A stretch of 64,000 bases of DNA. Source: Parafrankia elaeagni (GTDB lineage: Bacteria > Actinomycetota > Actinomycetes > Frankiales > Frankiaceae). The notes beneath the pieces were generated by a model. That model was not told where the DNA came from and made no database searches. It saw only the letters and a program-made list of their open reading frames with translations. The stretch is taken from positions 1-64,000 of the forward strand of contig NZ_KB893714.1 in NCBI RefSeq assembly GCF_000374165.1, written 5' to 3'. The translations under genes and the position numbers were made by a program. This document shows, one piece after another, positions 36,788-45,204 of the stretch; position 1 is the stretch's first letter; every line of letters starts with the position of its first letter.

Positions 36788-37780
36788 TCAGCCGCCGACC
36801 TCCAGGATGACCTTGCCCACGTGGCCGAGGCCCTCCACCAGCCGATGGGCCTCGACGACGTCCGCGATGGGCAGGACACGGTCGATCACCGGCTGGATGC
36901 GCCCCTGCGCAACGGCCGGCCAGAACGTCTCACGGACGCCCGCCACGATCCGTGCCTTCTGCTCCGCCGGGCGGGCCCGCAGGGAAAGCGCGTGCACGCT
37001 CGCCCGCTTGGGCAGCAGCGCCGACAGGTTCAGGGTGCCCTTGGTTCCGCCCTGCAGCCCGATCACGACGAGGCGGCCGTCCGCGGCGAGCAGCGAGACA
37101 TTGCGCTCCAGGTAGGACGCTCCCATGTTGTCCAGGATGACGTCCGCTCCGTGCCCGTCAGTGGCCTTCCGGACACGGTCGACGAAGTCCTCGTCGCGAT
37201 AGGAGACCGTGATGTCGGCGCCCAGCTCCCGGCAGCGCGCCAGCTTCTCCGGGCTGCCCGCGGTCGTCGCGATCACAGCGGCGGGTCGCAGCGCCCGCAC
37301 GGCCTGGATCGCGAACGTCCCGATGCCGGATGCGCCGCCGTGGACCAGGAAGACCTCGCCGTCCGCCAGGGCGGCCCGTTCGAAGACCGTGGAGTACACG
37401 GTGCAGGCCACCTCCGGAAGGCCGGCGGCATGCAGAAGGCTCACTCCTCCGGGCACGGGGAGCAGCTGCCCGGCCGGCACGGTGACCTGGCTCGCGTACC
37501 CGCCGCCGGCAAGCAGGGCGCACACCTCGTCGCCCGGGGCGTACTCCGTGACCCCGCTGCCCACCGCACGGACCCGACCCGAGCACTCCAGGCCGATGGT
37601 GTCGCTGACGCCCGGCGGTGGCGGGTAGAAGCCCTGGCGCTGCAGCAGGTCGGCCCGGTTCACCGCGGTGGCCACGACGTCGAGTGTGACCTCGCCGGGA
37701 CCGGGCGCCGGCAGGTCCGGCACCTCCGCCCAGCTCATGACGTCAGGGCCACCGGGCGCGCTCACCGTCACCGCATGCAC
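36788..37780 (-). CDS. NAD(P)H quinone oxidoreductase (zinc-independent MDR family)
   Basis: A 330-residue medium-chain dehydrogenase/reductase. AVNRADLLQRQGFYPPPPG is typical of the quinone oxidoreductase / PIG3 branch, followed by GLECSGRV and the cofactor fold VHGGASGIGTFAIQAVRAL. No structural zinc Cys cluster is visible. It would transfer electrons from NADPH to quinones. GTG 37780 begins HAVTVSAPGGPDVM, the family's usual N-terminus; the open frame extends 17 codons upstream. It precedes bpa on the same strand. Confidence 0.9.
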   Translation of the reverse strand: MHAVTVSAPGGPDVMSWAEVPDLPAPGPGEVTLDVVATAVNRADLLQRQGFYPPPPGVSDTIGLECSGRVRAVGSGVTEYAPGDEVCALLAGGGYASQVTVPAGQLLPVPGGVSLLHAAGLPEVACTVYSTVFERAALADGEVFLVHGGASGIGTFAIQAVRALRPAAVIATTAGSPEKLARCRELGADITVSYRDEDFVDRVRKATDGHGADVILDNMGASYLERNVSLLAADGRLVVIGLQGGTKGTLNLSALLPKRASVHALSLRARPAEQKARIVAGVRETFWPAVAQGRIQPVIDRVLPIADVVEAHRLVEGLGHVGKVILEVGG

Positions 37781-37864
37781 GAGTGCCACTGTACGGCGAG
37801 CCCGGCCCCGCACTCGGCCGGGCGCGTGCACCCGGCCACGCTCCGTCAGGCGGGTTGGAACCCG

Positions 37865-38251
37865 TCAGACGGGTTCGGGCTCCGGCTCGGGGCGTTCGGG
37901 TGCCGGCGGCGTGAACGGCGACGGCTCGTGCGGCGCCGGGGGCAGATCAGGGCTGTCGGGAAGCAGCGGGCCGGGATCGTCGGGGATCGGCGCGTCCGGG
38001 TCGAGGGGAGGCGGGTCGGAGCGGCGCGGGGACGCACCCGCCGCGGACGCACCGGCCGCGGACGCACCGACCGCGGACGGGGCTGCCTCGCACGGTGCCC
38101 CTGGGGCAGGTGCCGGAGCGGCGGGCTCCGGAGCGGCAGGGGCCGCGTCGGCCAGCGCCGCGAAGGCCGCCGGCCTCGTGGCCGGCCACGTCTGCCCCGA
38201 CGCCGGTCCCCGCGTCGGGTCAGGCGACGTTGCTTCAGTCAGTGGGGGCAT
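37865..38251 (-). CDS. Pro/Ala-rich hypothetical protein
   Basis: A 128-codon frame coding a low-complexity protein with a repeated GASAA core and a C-terminus rich in Pro, Asp and Glu (ERPEPEPEPV). The third codon positions are GC-rich as in real genes, but no domain is visible and the ribosome site is weak. It could be a spacer-like secreted or cytosolic tail protein, or a spurious frame. Confidence 0.4.
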   Translation of the reverse strand: MPPLTEATSPDPTRGPASGQTWPATRPAAFAALADAAPAAPEPAAPAPAPGAPCEAAPSAVGASAAGASAAGASPRRSDPPPLDPDAPIPDDPGPLLPDSPDLPPAPHEPSPFTPPAPERPEPEPEPV

Positions 38252-38414
38252 AGGGCTCGCCTACCCCGGATCACGGGGCGGGGAACATCGCCGCGGTTGC
38301 CCGGCGGCCGGTCCGCCGCTTCCGCGCCAGGCCGCACGTGCGACGCCGTCCGCCCCCCCTGCGCCCCACCGCGCCTGCGCCCCACCGCGCCGCGGCCCCG
38401 CCGCGCGACTGACC

Positions 38415-38450
38415 CCGATGACGCCGATGACGCCGATGACGCCGATGACG
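38415..38450. repeat. 9-bp tandem repeat
   Basis: Four exact copies of CCGATGACG at 38415-38450 lie in the roughly 450-base non-coding region between the Pro-rich frame and the sigma factor. No function is evident. Confidence 0.8.
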
Positions 38451-38702
38451 CCGAGCCCATGGGCGCCCGGCCCGGCCGCGCTTGGGTCCGATTGTCCGGG
38501 GAACCAGACAGCGACTTCAACTCGATGCGATTTAGTCCCGTTGTACCCCTTTCGCGATACTTCTGACACGGAGTACCGTCCAGTGTGCGGTGATGCAACG
38601 CCCGTTGACCCGGCCCTGGCCGTGTCCGTCGGGGAGCGCGTTTCCGCCGCCGGACCACCGTGACACACGAGATCACCGAAACCAGCCGGGGGAGTGTGCC
38701 GG

Positions 38703-39557
38703 GTGAGCGTGGACAGCGGCACCAAGATTGATGCCCATCCCGCCCGACTGGGAACAGGCAGTCCTTACTCCTCGTTTCTGGATCCGGACTCCTCGTTTCT
38801 GGATCCGGCGTTGGAGGACCAACTGGCGCAGGGCCGGCCCATGGCAGAAGACCGAGGAGCCGCCGAGTTCCAGGACTTCTTCGCCAGCCACCATCGGGAA
38901 CTTGCCCGGTTCGCCTACCTGCTGACCGGCGACCACGATGTCGCTGACGACCTGACCGCCGATGCTCTGACGGCCGCGTGGTCCCGCTGGGACAGGGTCA
39001 GCGCGGCGGACAGCCCCATCGCCTACGTACGGCGCATCGTCGCGAATCTCGCTACCAGCAGGCTGCGTCGGGTGATCCGCGAGCGGCGCGGCATGACCAT
39101 GCTCGGCATGCTCGCCGACAGCTCCGGGCACGCGACCGACGGCGGCGACCTGACCGCCGCCGTCGACCTGCGGGCCGCGTTGATGGCGCTGCCCGTGCGG
39201 AAGCGGGCCTGCGTGGTCCTGCGCTATGCCTTCGACCTGTCCGAGGCGGAGACCGCCCGGGTCCTGGGCATCTCCACCGGCACCGTCAAGAGTCAGACGT
39301 CCAAGGCGGTGGTCGAGCTCGAGCGCCTGCTCGGCACCTGTCCGGACCTGCTTCCGCCCGACCTGCCGGCGGGGCCGGCCCGCCGGCGGGAACAGGCCGC
39401 GCCGCCAGCCCACAAACCGGGCGCACGCCGCGCCGTCGCTCCACGCTCACGACGGCGTCCCGCCGGAGCGGGCGACCCCGCGGCCGCCACCCGGTCCGCG
39501 CTGCACCGGCTTCGGGACGGCGAGGCACACGGCCGGCTCCGTGGCAGTGAGAGCTGA
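38703..39557 (+). CDS. ECF sigma factor, SigE-like family
   Basis: A 284-residue RNA polymerase sigma factor. Region 2 is in FQDFFASHHRELARFAYLLTGD and VADDLTADALTAAWSRWDRV. Region 4 is in LMALPVRKRACVVLRYAFDL and SEAETARVLGISTGTVKSQT. The family is usually about 170 residues, so the first 46 and the last 85 residues are extensions; the C-terminal one is Pro/Arg-rich. GTG 38703 has GGGGGAG at 38688-38694. ATG 38841 just before the core is a serious alternative, which would leave the duplicated 21-mer at 38767-38808 outside the gene. The membrane protein 78 bases downstream may be its regulator. Confidence 0.88.
   Translation: MSVDSGTKIDAHPARLGTGSPYSSFLDPDSSFLDPALEDQLAQGRPMAEDRGAAEFQDFFASHHRELARFAYLLTGDHDVADDLTADALTAAWSRWDRVSAADSPIAYVRRIVANLATSRLRRVIRERRGMTMLGMLADSSGHATDGGDLTAAVDLRAALMALPVRKRACVVLRYAFDLSEAETARVLGISTGTVKSQTSKAVVELERLLGTCPDLLPPDLPAGPARRREQAAPPAHKPGARRAVAPRSRRRPAGAGDPAAATRSALHRLRDGEAHGRLRGSES
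38767..38808. repeat. Perfect 21-bp tandem duplication
   Basis: Two exact copies (38767-38787, 38788-38808) beginning ACTCCTCG and ending GATCCGG. Read from GTG 38703 they code for two copies of SSFLDPD/A. If translation starts at 38841 they are in the leader or promoter region. Confidence 0.9.
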
Positions 39558-39635
39558 GGGCACTCGGGCAGCTGTCTGCCCGCGACCGCGCCGCTCCCGG
39601 CCAGGTCGCCGGCATCGGCGCCGGGAGGTCGGCGC

Positions 39636-41108
39636 ATGAGTGGGCGGGCACGGCCACGTGGGGACGCCCGAAGCTTCCAGAAGTCGCATAATGGGCCTGC
39701 CATGATCCGGAGCCGTTGGAGCAGACGCTCACCAGGCCGCGGGGCGGTGGGAGACGATCACCGCACAGCACCGCCGCCATCCGCCGATGATTTCACCGGC
39801 CCGCTGCGGGCACTGCTGGCCGAGGAACAGGCGAATCACACTCCGGACACGGAACGGATCCGCGCCCGCCTGCTGGCCGCCGGCGTTCCCGCCACGCCGG
39901 TCGGCGGCCTCGCGTCCCGTTCCGCCCCCGCCACGAGCCGGTCAGGGATCACGGTCCCTGTCGGCACAGCCCCGGATGACGCCACCCGGGGCCTTCGCGC
40001 CCTACGGAGACGGCGCTCCACCGGCCGCCGCCCGCAGCGCGCGCGTATGCCACTGCTCGTCGGTGCCAGCACCGCCGTCCTGGCTGCGCTGTTCCTGCTC
40101 AACGGCATGCTCAGCGGCGGCGGCACCGACCTCGGCACCGTGACGGCGGCCTCGCAGCCGGCAACCGCGCGGAGCCCGGAGCCGCCGGACATCTCCCTCC
40201 GCCCGGACGGCCCGGCGCCAGCGCCGGCGCCGGGCCAGGCCGACGGCTCGTCGTCCCCGTCACAGAGCCCGCCCGGCCCGACAGCGGGCACAGGCACCGC
40301 CGACAGTCCGCCGCCCCCCGGGACCCGCGCCGACCCCGGGCCGTCCGGAGCACCCGGCAGCAGCGGGCCGAACTCCCAGGGCGGACCGCCCGCCGCCTCG
40401 GGCCCGGATGCCGGAGCGGAACGCGGTGACGGGTCAGGTTCGGGCAGGGGCGAACCCGGCGGCCACGACTGGGCACGCGACCATGACGGGCGTGGGTCCG
40501 GCAACGAGCCCGAGAACGGCCCCCGCGACAGGCGATACGGCGACCGCGATGGCCAGGGTCCCGCCGCCGTCAGCCCGGACCGCGGCGACGGGCGGCACGA
40601 AACCGGGCCCAGCAGTGCCTCGGCCCGGCCGTTCGGGCGCGCCGACCAGATCAACCTGCCAACCGCCGGCTGTCTCGACTGGGTCCTGTTCGACGAGGGC
40701 GGGGTGCAGACCCGCGCGGCGGCACCCCGGGCACGGATCGGGACATCCCGTATTTCGGCCGGCGCCGGAGCCGGCGGCTTCTCGAACCCCTTCTCCTGGA
40801 CCGGCGGTCAACCCGTCGCGTCGGGCTCCAGGGACAACGACCGCCTCATCACGTCACGTGTCGGCCTGGAGGTGGACCGGACGTCCGAGCCTCGCCGCCT
40901 CGACGTCTACCTGGGCTCGTCAGCCGGCAGTGTCACCGTGGTCGTCGGCGAGGGGCGGGACGCCGCGTTCCACCGGGTGGCGCTGAGCGGTCGGCACGGC
41001 GCCGCCGATGCCGTGGTGTCCGTGCAGCTCCCCCGCGCGGACGGCCCGACCTCCGTCACGATCGTCGGCAGCGGACCGCTCACCCTCGCCGCAGTCGTCC
41101 TTTACTGA
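39636..41108 (+). CDS. Membrane-anchored protein downstream of the ECF sigma factor
   Basis: A 490-residue protein. Residues 1-130 are cytosolic and include DDFTGPLRALLAEEQANHTPD, like the N-terminus of sigma-linked membrane proteins. One membrane helix lies at about 137-155 (LLVGASTAVLAALFLLNGML). A long Pro/Ser/Gly/Asp-rich stalk (about 170-330) is followed by a beta-rich domain from about 335 (NLPTAGCLDWVLFD to TLAAVVLY). No zinc-binding anti-sigma motif is visible. Its position suggests co-regulation with the sigma factor; anti-sigma activity is inference. GGGAGG lies 7 bases before ATG 39636. Confidence 0.72.
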   Translation: MSGRARPRGDARSFQKSHNGPAMIRSRWSRRSPGRGAVGDDHRTAPPPSADDFTGPLRALLAEEQANHTPDTERIRARLLAAGVPATPVGGLASRSAPATSRSGITVPVGTAPDDATRGLRALRRRRSTGRRPQRARMPLLVGASTAVLAALFLLNGMLSGGGTDLGTVTAASQPATARSPEPPDISLRPDGPAPAPAPGQADGSSSPSQSPPGPTAGTGTADSPPPPGTRADPGPSGAPGSSGPNSQGGPPAASGPDAGAERGDGSGSGRGEPGGHDWARDHDGRGSGNEPENGPRDRRYGDRDGQGPAAVSPDRGDGRHETGPSSASARPFGRADQINLPTAGCLDWVLFDEGGVQTRAAAPRARIGTSRISAGAGAGGFSNPFSWTGGQPVASGSRDNDRLITSRVGLEVDRTSEPRRLDVYLGSSAGSVTVVVGEGRDAAFHRVALSGRHGAADAVVSVQLPRADGPTSVTIVGSGPLTLAAVVLY

Positions 41109-41156
41109 GACCTGGCCGCGGCGCCAGTCACGCCACCGCGTCCAGCACCCCGCGCA

Positions 41157-41204
41157 GCGCCGGCCACCAGCAACGCCGGCCACCAGCAGCGCCGGCCACC
41201 GGCG
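41157..41204. repeat. Short direct repeat of CGCCGGCCACCAGCA type
   Basis: Three imperfect copies of a roughly 18-base unit lie in the gap after the membrane-protein stop. No function is evident. Confidence 0.6.
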
Positions 41205-41262
41205 ATCACCCCAGAGTCATCTGGAACACCACTCCAGACGACCTTTCGACTCTCGAACAACA

Positions 41263-41385
41263 ATGGCAAAAAAACTTGGGATTGGCGGCAACCTGGACGG
41301 GGTGCCGGGCGACTGGACATATGAACGCACCGCCGTACACCGCGCCAGGTTGCGGTGGTCGTTCCGGCCCGCCCGACCCCGCTAA
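41263..41385 (+). CDS. Possible 40-residue peptide
   Basis: A short frame starting MAKKLGIGGNLDGVPGDW and ending in a basic Arg-rich tail, in an otherwise empty 590-base gap. A purine-rich AT stretch precedes it, but no ribosome site. It has normal composition for a small basic peptide, and I recognise no homologue. It may be chance. Confidence 0.25.
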   Translation: MAKKLGIGGNLDGVPGDWTYERTAVHRARLRWSFRPARPR

Positions 41386-41702
41386 CCCCCCCCAGCCGGG
41401 CGGGCGGGCCGAACCAGGCACCGCAGCTCCGTCGGGCTCACGTCCGCACCGGGTGGCGAGATCGCGCACCTCACACTTCCACCGGCAACGGTGTCCTTCT
41501 GTGTGCCGTCGCGGCCCTCCCACCGGCGGTGGGAGGGCCGCCCTCCCCGTTCACGGGCCCTCCCACCCCTTTCGCCAGCCCCGGAAACGCGCGCGGCCGG
41601 CACTTCGACGTCAGAACAGCGCCACTGCGGGAGCAGGGACGTCCGCCACGTCCGGATCGCCGGCCTACCCCCTCGCGCAACCCGCCAGGTACCGTCGGCT
41701 CC
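41386..41702. other. Gap with no supported gene
   Basis: About 315 bases before the membrane-protein pair. Pyrimidine-rich, with inverted GGGAGGGCC-type motifs near 41515-41565. It presumably holds the promoter of the pair. Confidence 0.3.
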
Positions 41703-42143
41703 GTGCGCAGGATTCTGTTCCGCCCGTCGTGGCTCGCCCGCCATGCCCTCGCGCTCGGCCTGGTGCTGCTCTTCATGCGCATGGGCATCTGGCAGTGGAC
41801 CAAGGGCGAATCCGAACACGGCAGCCTGCAGAACCTCTTCTACGGGGTCGAGTGGCCGATCTTCGCGGCGTTCGTCGTCTACTGGTGGTGGCGGATGGTC
41901 TCCGAGGATCTCCGCCCACGCGATCCCGACGACACCGGGCCCCAGTGGGGCCAGGGTGGGCGCATCGCGCCGGAGGCCCCCGTCATGATCAGCACTCCGG
42001 ACGACACACCGGAGACCGACGAGGACCGCGAGCTCGCGGCCTACAACCGGTATCTCGCCTCGCTCTACGAGCGCGACGCCGCGGCCTCTGGCAACGACCC
42101 CGGGAACGACAGCCGGAACGACACCAAGGGGGCCCACCGGTGA
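41703..42143 (+). CDS. Small conserved membrane protein
   Basis: A 146-residue protein with two membrane helices (about 9-26 and 47-63) and a polar C-terminus. The motif MRMGIWQWTKGESEHGSLQN and FYGVEWPIFAAFVVYWWWR belong to a conserved actinobacterial family that is found next to DUF3817 proteins; the first part resembles the N-terminal helix region of SURF1-like proteins. Function is unknown. GTG 41703 is the only start near the first helix. The stop overlaps the next start (GTGA), so the two are probably coupled. Confidence 0.72.
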   Translation: MRRILFRPSWLARHALALGLVLLFMRMGIWQWTKGESEHGSLQNLFYGVEWPIFAAFVVYWWWRMVSEDLRPRDPDDTGPQWGQGGRIAPEAPVMISTPDDTPETDEDRELAAYNRYLASLYERDAAASGNDPGNDSRNDTKGAHR

Positions 42144-42538
42144 CGGCATCCTCCAGCGCCGCCGCGAGTTCCAGGTCGGCACCCGCAGCCGTCCGCGCCT
42201 CTCTGCTGCGCTATCGGATCATCGCCTACGTGGTCGGTGTCGTGCTGATCGCGCTGGTGGTCGTGGGGATGCCACTCAAGTACCTGGCGGACGAGCCGTC
42301 CGTGGTGTCGGCGATCGGCCCGTTCCACGGCCTGCTCTACATGATCTACCTGGCGGCGACGTTCGACCTGGCGACCCGCTGCGGCTTCCCGCCCAGGCGC
42401 ACCATTCTGGTCATGCTCGCCGGCACGATCCCCTTTCTGTCCTTCGTCGCGGAGCGGAAGGTGGCGGCGATCGTGCGCGCCGGCCTGGGTACGGCTCCCA
42501 CCGCCCCTGGTACGGGCCAGGGGCGACTCGCCAGCTAG
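42140..42538 (+). CDS. DUF3817 integral membrane protein
   Basis: A 132-residue protein with three predicted helices. The DUF3817 core is YRIIAYVVGVVLIALVVVGM, then GPFHGLLYMIYLAATFDLA and GTIPFLSFVAERKV. The family is common in actinobacteria and has no assigned role. GTG 42140 overlaps the preceding stop. Confidence 0.82.
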   Translation: MTASSSAAASSRSAPAAVRASLLRYRIIAYVVGVVLIALVVVGMPLKYLADEPSVVSAIGPFHGLLYMIYLAATFDLATRCGFPPRRTILVMLAGTIPFLSFVAERKVAAIVRAGLGTAPTAPGTGQGRLAS

Positions 42539-42633
42539 GTCCCCCGTCGGGGCCGCCGTGTGGTGATGGAGCACCTGAGCACCGGGGACCGACCCGGTGC
42601 CCGCCTCCCCGCCTCCCCGGCCTCGCGCCCGAA

Positions 42634-43605
42634 TCAGCTCCGCGGGCCGCTGAACTCCGCGGCGGGCGGGCGGCGCAGCCTGGTGGCAACTGTGACGGGC
42701 AGCGTCTCGCCGGCCGCGAGCCGGCGTGGGCGGCCGGTTCCCAGGGGGCCCGCCGCGAGCACCTGGGCCTGCTCCACGCCGAAGGCGAAGTATCTGCCGT
42801 CGGACCAGATCACCAGGTCGTCGGCGCGTCGTCCGCCTCGGCTGACGATCAGCCGCCGCCGGGCCGGTTCCCAGACGATCGCCAGCAGGTGCTCGCCCAG
42901 CGTGCCGAGCGCACGGTGCCCGGCGGCCCGGTAGGCCCGCAGGAGCGCGGCTGCGGCCCGCGCGTTGCGGTCTCCTGCCCCGTTCTCCGTGCGCCAGGCG
43001 TCCTCGATGGCGCCGAGCTGGCCCGGGTCCGTGTCCGTGTCCGTGTCCCGGACGTGGCCGGCGTCGTCTGCCATGTCGTGCGGGTGGCCAGGACGGATGT
43101 CGTTGCCCAGGCGGATGTCATTGCCCTGGCGGCTTGACGGCACCGGGCGCCGTGGCTGCACGGGGCGCAGCACCGTCACCGATCCCGCTCCCGCTCGCCC
43201 CGCCTCGGACCGGCGCGCGGACCCGACCGCCTCGATCGGGCCGGTGACACGGACGACTCCAGCCGGCTGGCCCGCCCCGCGTGGCCGGTCCGGTCGGTCG
43301 AGCCGGCCCACGTGGAGCGAAGGACCTGTGCGGGTGCCTGCGTGGCCGTCGCGGGCCCGCCTGACGGGGACCACCCGCCCACCTGGGCCATGGTCGGCGA
43401 TCACGATCACCAGCCCAGACGGCTCGACCAGAACGGGGGGCATCGGCTCGGTCGCGTCGTTGGCAGCTGCCACGACACCGAACGACCCGTCAAGGTGCAC
43501 CTGGCGCGCCGCGGGCAGCCCGATCGAGGACGCCGCGAGCATCCCGGTCAGCTCGGAGCGGCGGACATCCGCCCCGTCCAGCCGCAGCAGCCCGCACACG
43601 GTCAT
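42634..43605 (-). CDS. Class-II glutamine-amidotransferase-like protein without synthetase domain
   Basis: A 323-residue protein. Read from GTG 43599 it begins MCGLLRLDG, the N-terminal Cys arrangement required in class-II (Ntn) amidotransferases such as asparagine synthetase; from ATG 43605 it begins MTVCGLL. The C-terminal 100 residues (TLGEHLLAIVWEPARRRLIVSRGG, then RYFAFGVEQAQVL) match the end of the same domain. The middle is Arg/Pro/Asp-rich and poorly conserved, with repeats of GNDIR and DTDTD. No synthetase domain follows. GGGAGG precedes ATG 43605. Catalytic activity is uncertain. Confidence 0.6.
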   Translation of the reverse strand: MTVCGLLRLDGADVRRSELTGMLAASSIGLPAARQVHLDGSFGVVAAANDATEPMPPVLVEPSGLVIVIADHGPGGRVVPVRRARDGHAGTRTGPSLHVGRLDRPDRPRGAGQPAGVVRVTGPIEAVGSARRSEAGRAGAGSVTVLRPVQPRRPVPSSRQGNDIRLGNDIRPGHPHDMADDAGHVRDTDTDTDPGQLGAIEDAWRTENGAGDRNARAAAALLRAYRAAGHRALGTLGEHLLAIVWEPARRRLIVSRGGRRADDLVIWSDGRYFAFGVEQAQVLAAGPLGTGRPRRLAAGETLPVTVATRLRRPPAAEFSGPRS

Positions 43606-43771
43606 GCCGCCTCCCGCCCCGAGCCCGCTGTCCACGGAACGCACGAGCGCGTTCCCGCGCCGGACCGTAGCAGCTTGCGCACCCGATCACCGAGTGGTTG
43701 CGCTCATTGAGCGCAACGACCTCCGGGCACGGATCAGCGGCGGCCGCTCGCGGGCGGCCGGGAGCCCTCGC

Positions 43772-44089
43772 TCAGGCGACGTTCCACTCTTCACGCGCGG
43801 CTCCGGCTGGCGGCTCGGCCTGCACCTCCGCACCGTCCTGGGTATGCCGGCGTTGGTCGGGAATCCGCTTCGCCTTCCTGGGCGCGATCTCGGGAGCGGC
43901 CGGGCACTCGGCCAGATGGTCGTCGAAGCCCACCGCAGTCGGCCAGATCTGGTGGCAGGCGCGGCAGTGAGCAGCGTCCAGCTCGGACCAGCGACCGTCG
44001 CAGCCGCCGCAGCTCACCACGACCGGAAGGTCCCGGAACCGCGCAGGCTGACGCGAGGATTCGACAGGCAGCGGAAGAGCTGGCTGCAT
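43772..44089 (-). CDS. Small zinc-finger protein, FDXHR-like
   Basis: A 105-residue protein. The central part has CGGCDGRWSELDAAHCRACH and then GFDDHLAECP: four Cys plus a His, close to the family of putative zinc-binding proteins named for an FDxHR motif, common in actinobacteria and their phages. Its role is unknown; DNA binding is possible. ATG 44089 leaves a compact protein; the frame is open to 44236. Confidence 0.55.
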   Translation of the reverse strand: MQPALPLPVESSRQPARFRDLPVVVSCGGCDGRWSELDAAHCRACHQIWPTAVGFDDHLAECPAAPEIAPRKAKRIPDQRRHTQDGAEVQAEPPAGAAREEWNVA

Positions 44090-45204
44090 GGACGGACCCG
44101 ACCGGGCCGGCAGCGTCACCGAAACGGCACGTGGGGCGGTATTCGGCGCGAGCGGGGTCGGGATCGCGCGCCGACCGGCAGAGCGGCGGGGAGGCACCCG
44201 GCCATCCTGTCGTACACCGGCACAAGCGTCACGCAACCGGGCGTCGACTCTTCAGAGTTCTTCCTGGTTCCGCCCTTCCATAGCCCTTCCAGGTGGTCCG
44301 GCGACCCGCCTACCTGGTCTCTCCCAGGCAGAAAGCCCTGCGCGGGGCCACATACCGGCCTGCGCGCGATGGCCACCTCCCGGCAGGCTTCCGGCCTGAT
44401 CGGGCGAACCCTGCCGGCCACGGGACCAGCCCCGGCCGTGCGGCGCCCACTACTCCCGCCGGCCACTCCCCCGCCCCACAGCCTGCGCCTCCTGTGGTTC
44501 GGGCGTCCGAACGCGCGCCCACCACGCTCACCGGCAGGACGGCGGCGACGACGACCCACAGCCTCAGGGCCCCAAGGTCGGCCGAATCTATTCGGGCAGT
44601 ACCACCTGCCAACCCACGAACATCCGACATCCGACACGAAACATGAAACGCTGGATTCAGGAAGGCGCAGTGTCCGTCATTTCAGATTTCCGGCCCGAGA
44701 ACTACTGAAAACCCAAGAATATGACTGAGGGAAAATGCGTTCCTGGCCCGCATCGAAACAAAGAACAAAGATGGTGGCCTGGCCTCCAGGATGAGACAGA
44801 GCCACAGCTGCCCTGAGGACAGATGCCGGCGACCACCTGCCGGACCAGGGCCGGCGCCGCAGCCGGCTGGACCCCACCCCCTGGCCGCCCGGGCGGCCAG
44901 GGCGGCCAGGGCCGGTCGCGACGGATCCGCGAGCCCTGGCGGCACGCGCCGGGTCCACTCGGACAGCCAGGACTTGAACCGGAGCGTGCGCGATCCCTCG
45001 CAATCCGCAGCGGTAAAGTCGGCGAAGCACCTTAATCCAGACAGACCGTCTGATCCCTGCGCGGGTAGCGCTCCCCGGGCCCCTCAGGGCCTGCAGATCC
45101 GCAGGCCCTGACCTGCAGACCCTGACCCAGGGGGGCGCAGACGCCGAGCCGGGCTCGGGCGACAGGGTGCCAGAAGTCCCCGACGACGACCGAGAGGCCG
45201 GGAC
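44090..45204. other. 1.1-kb region without a supported gene
   Basis: Open frames here are all composition artefacts of high GC. Features seen: a lower-GC stretch at about 44600-44780, a tandem GGGCGGCCA at about 44898-44917, and a hairpin at 45085-45110. A small RNA or decayed gene cannot be excluded. Confidence 0.4.
45085..45110. other. 10-bp hairpin upstream of methyltransferase
   Basis: CAGGGCCTGC at 45085-45094 and its exact complement at 45101-45110, with a six-base loop. It lies about 95 bases before the methyltransferase start and may be a terminator or leader structure. Confidence 0.45.

Noticed and set aside
38415-38450. CRISPR or iteron array
   Set aside because: The 9-bp units are contiguous with no spacers and no replication gene is nearby; simple slippage is likelier.
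36749-38566. 605-codon plus-strand frame over the quinone oxidoreductase
   Set aside because: Repetitive and Arg-rich; the minus-strand enzyme is clear.
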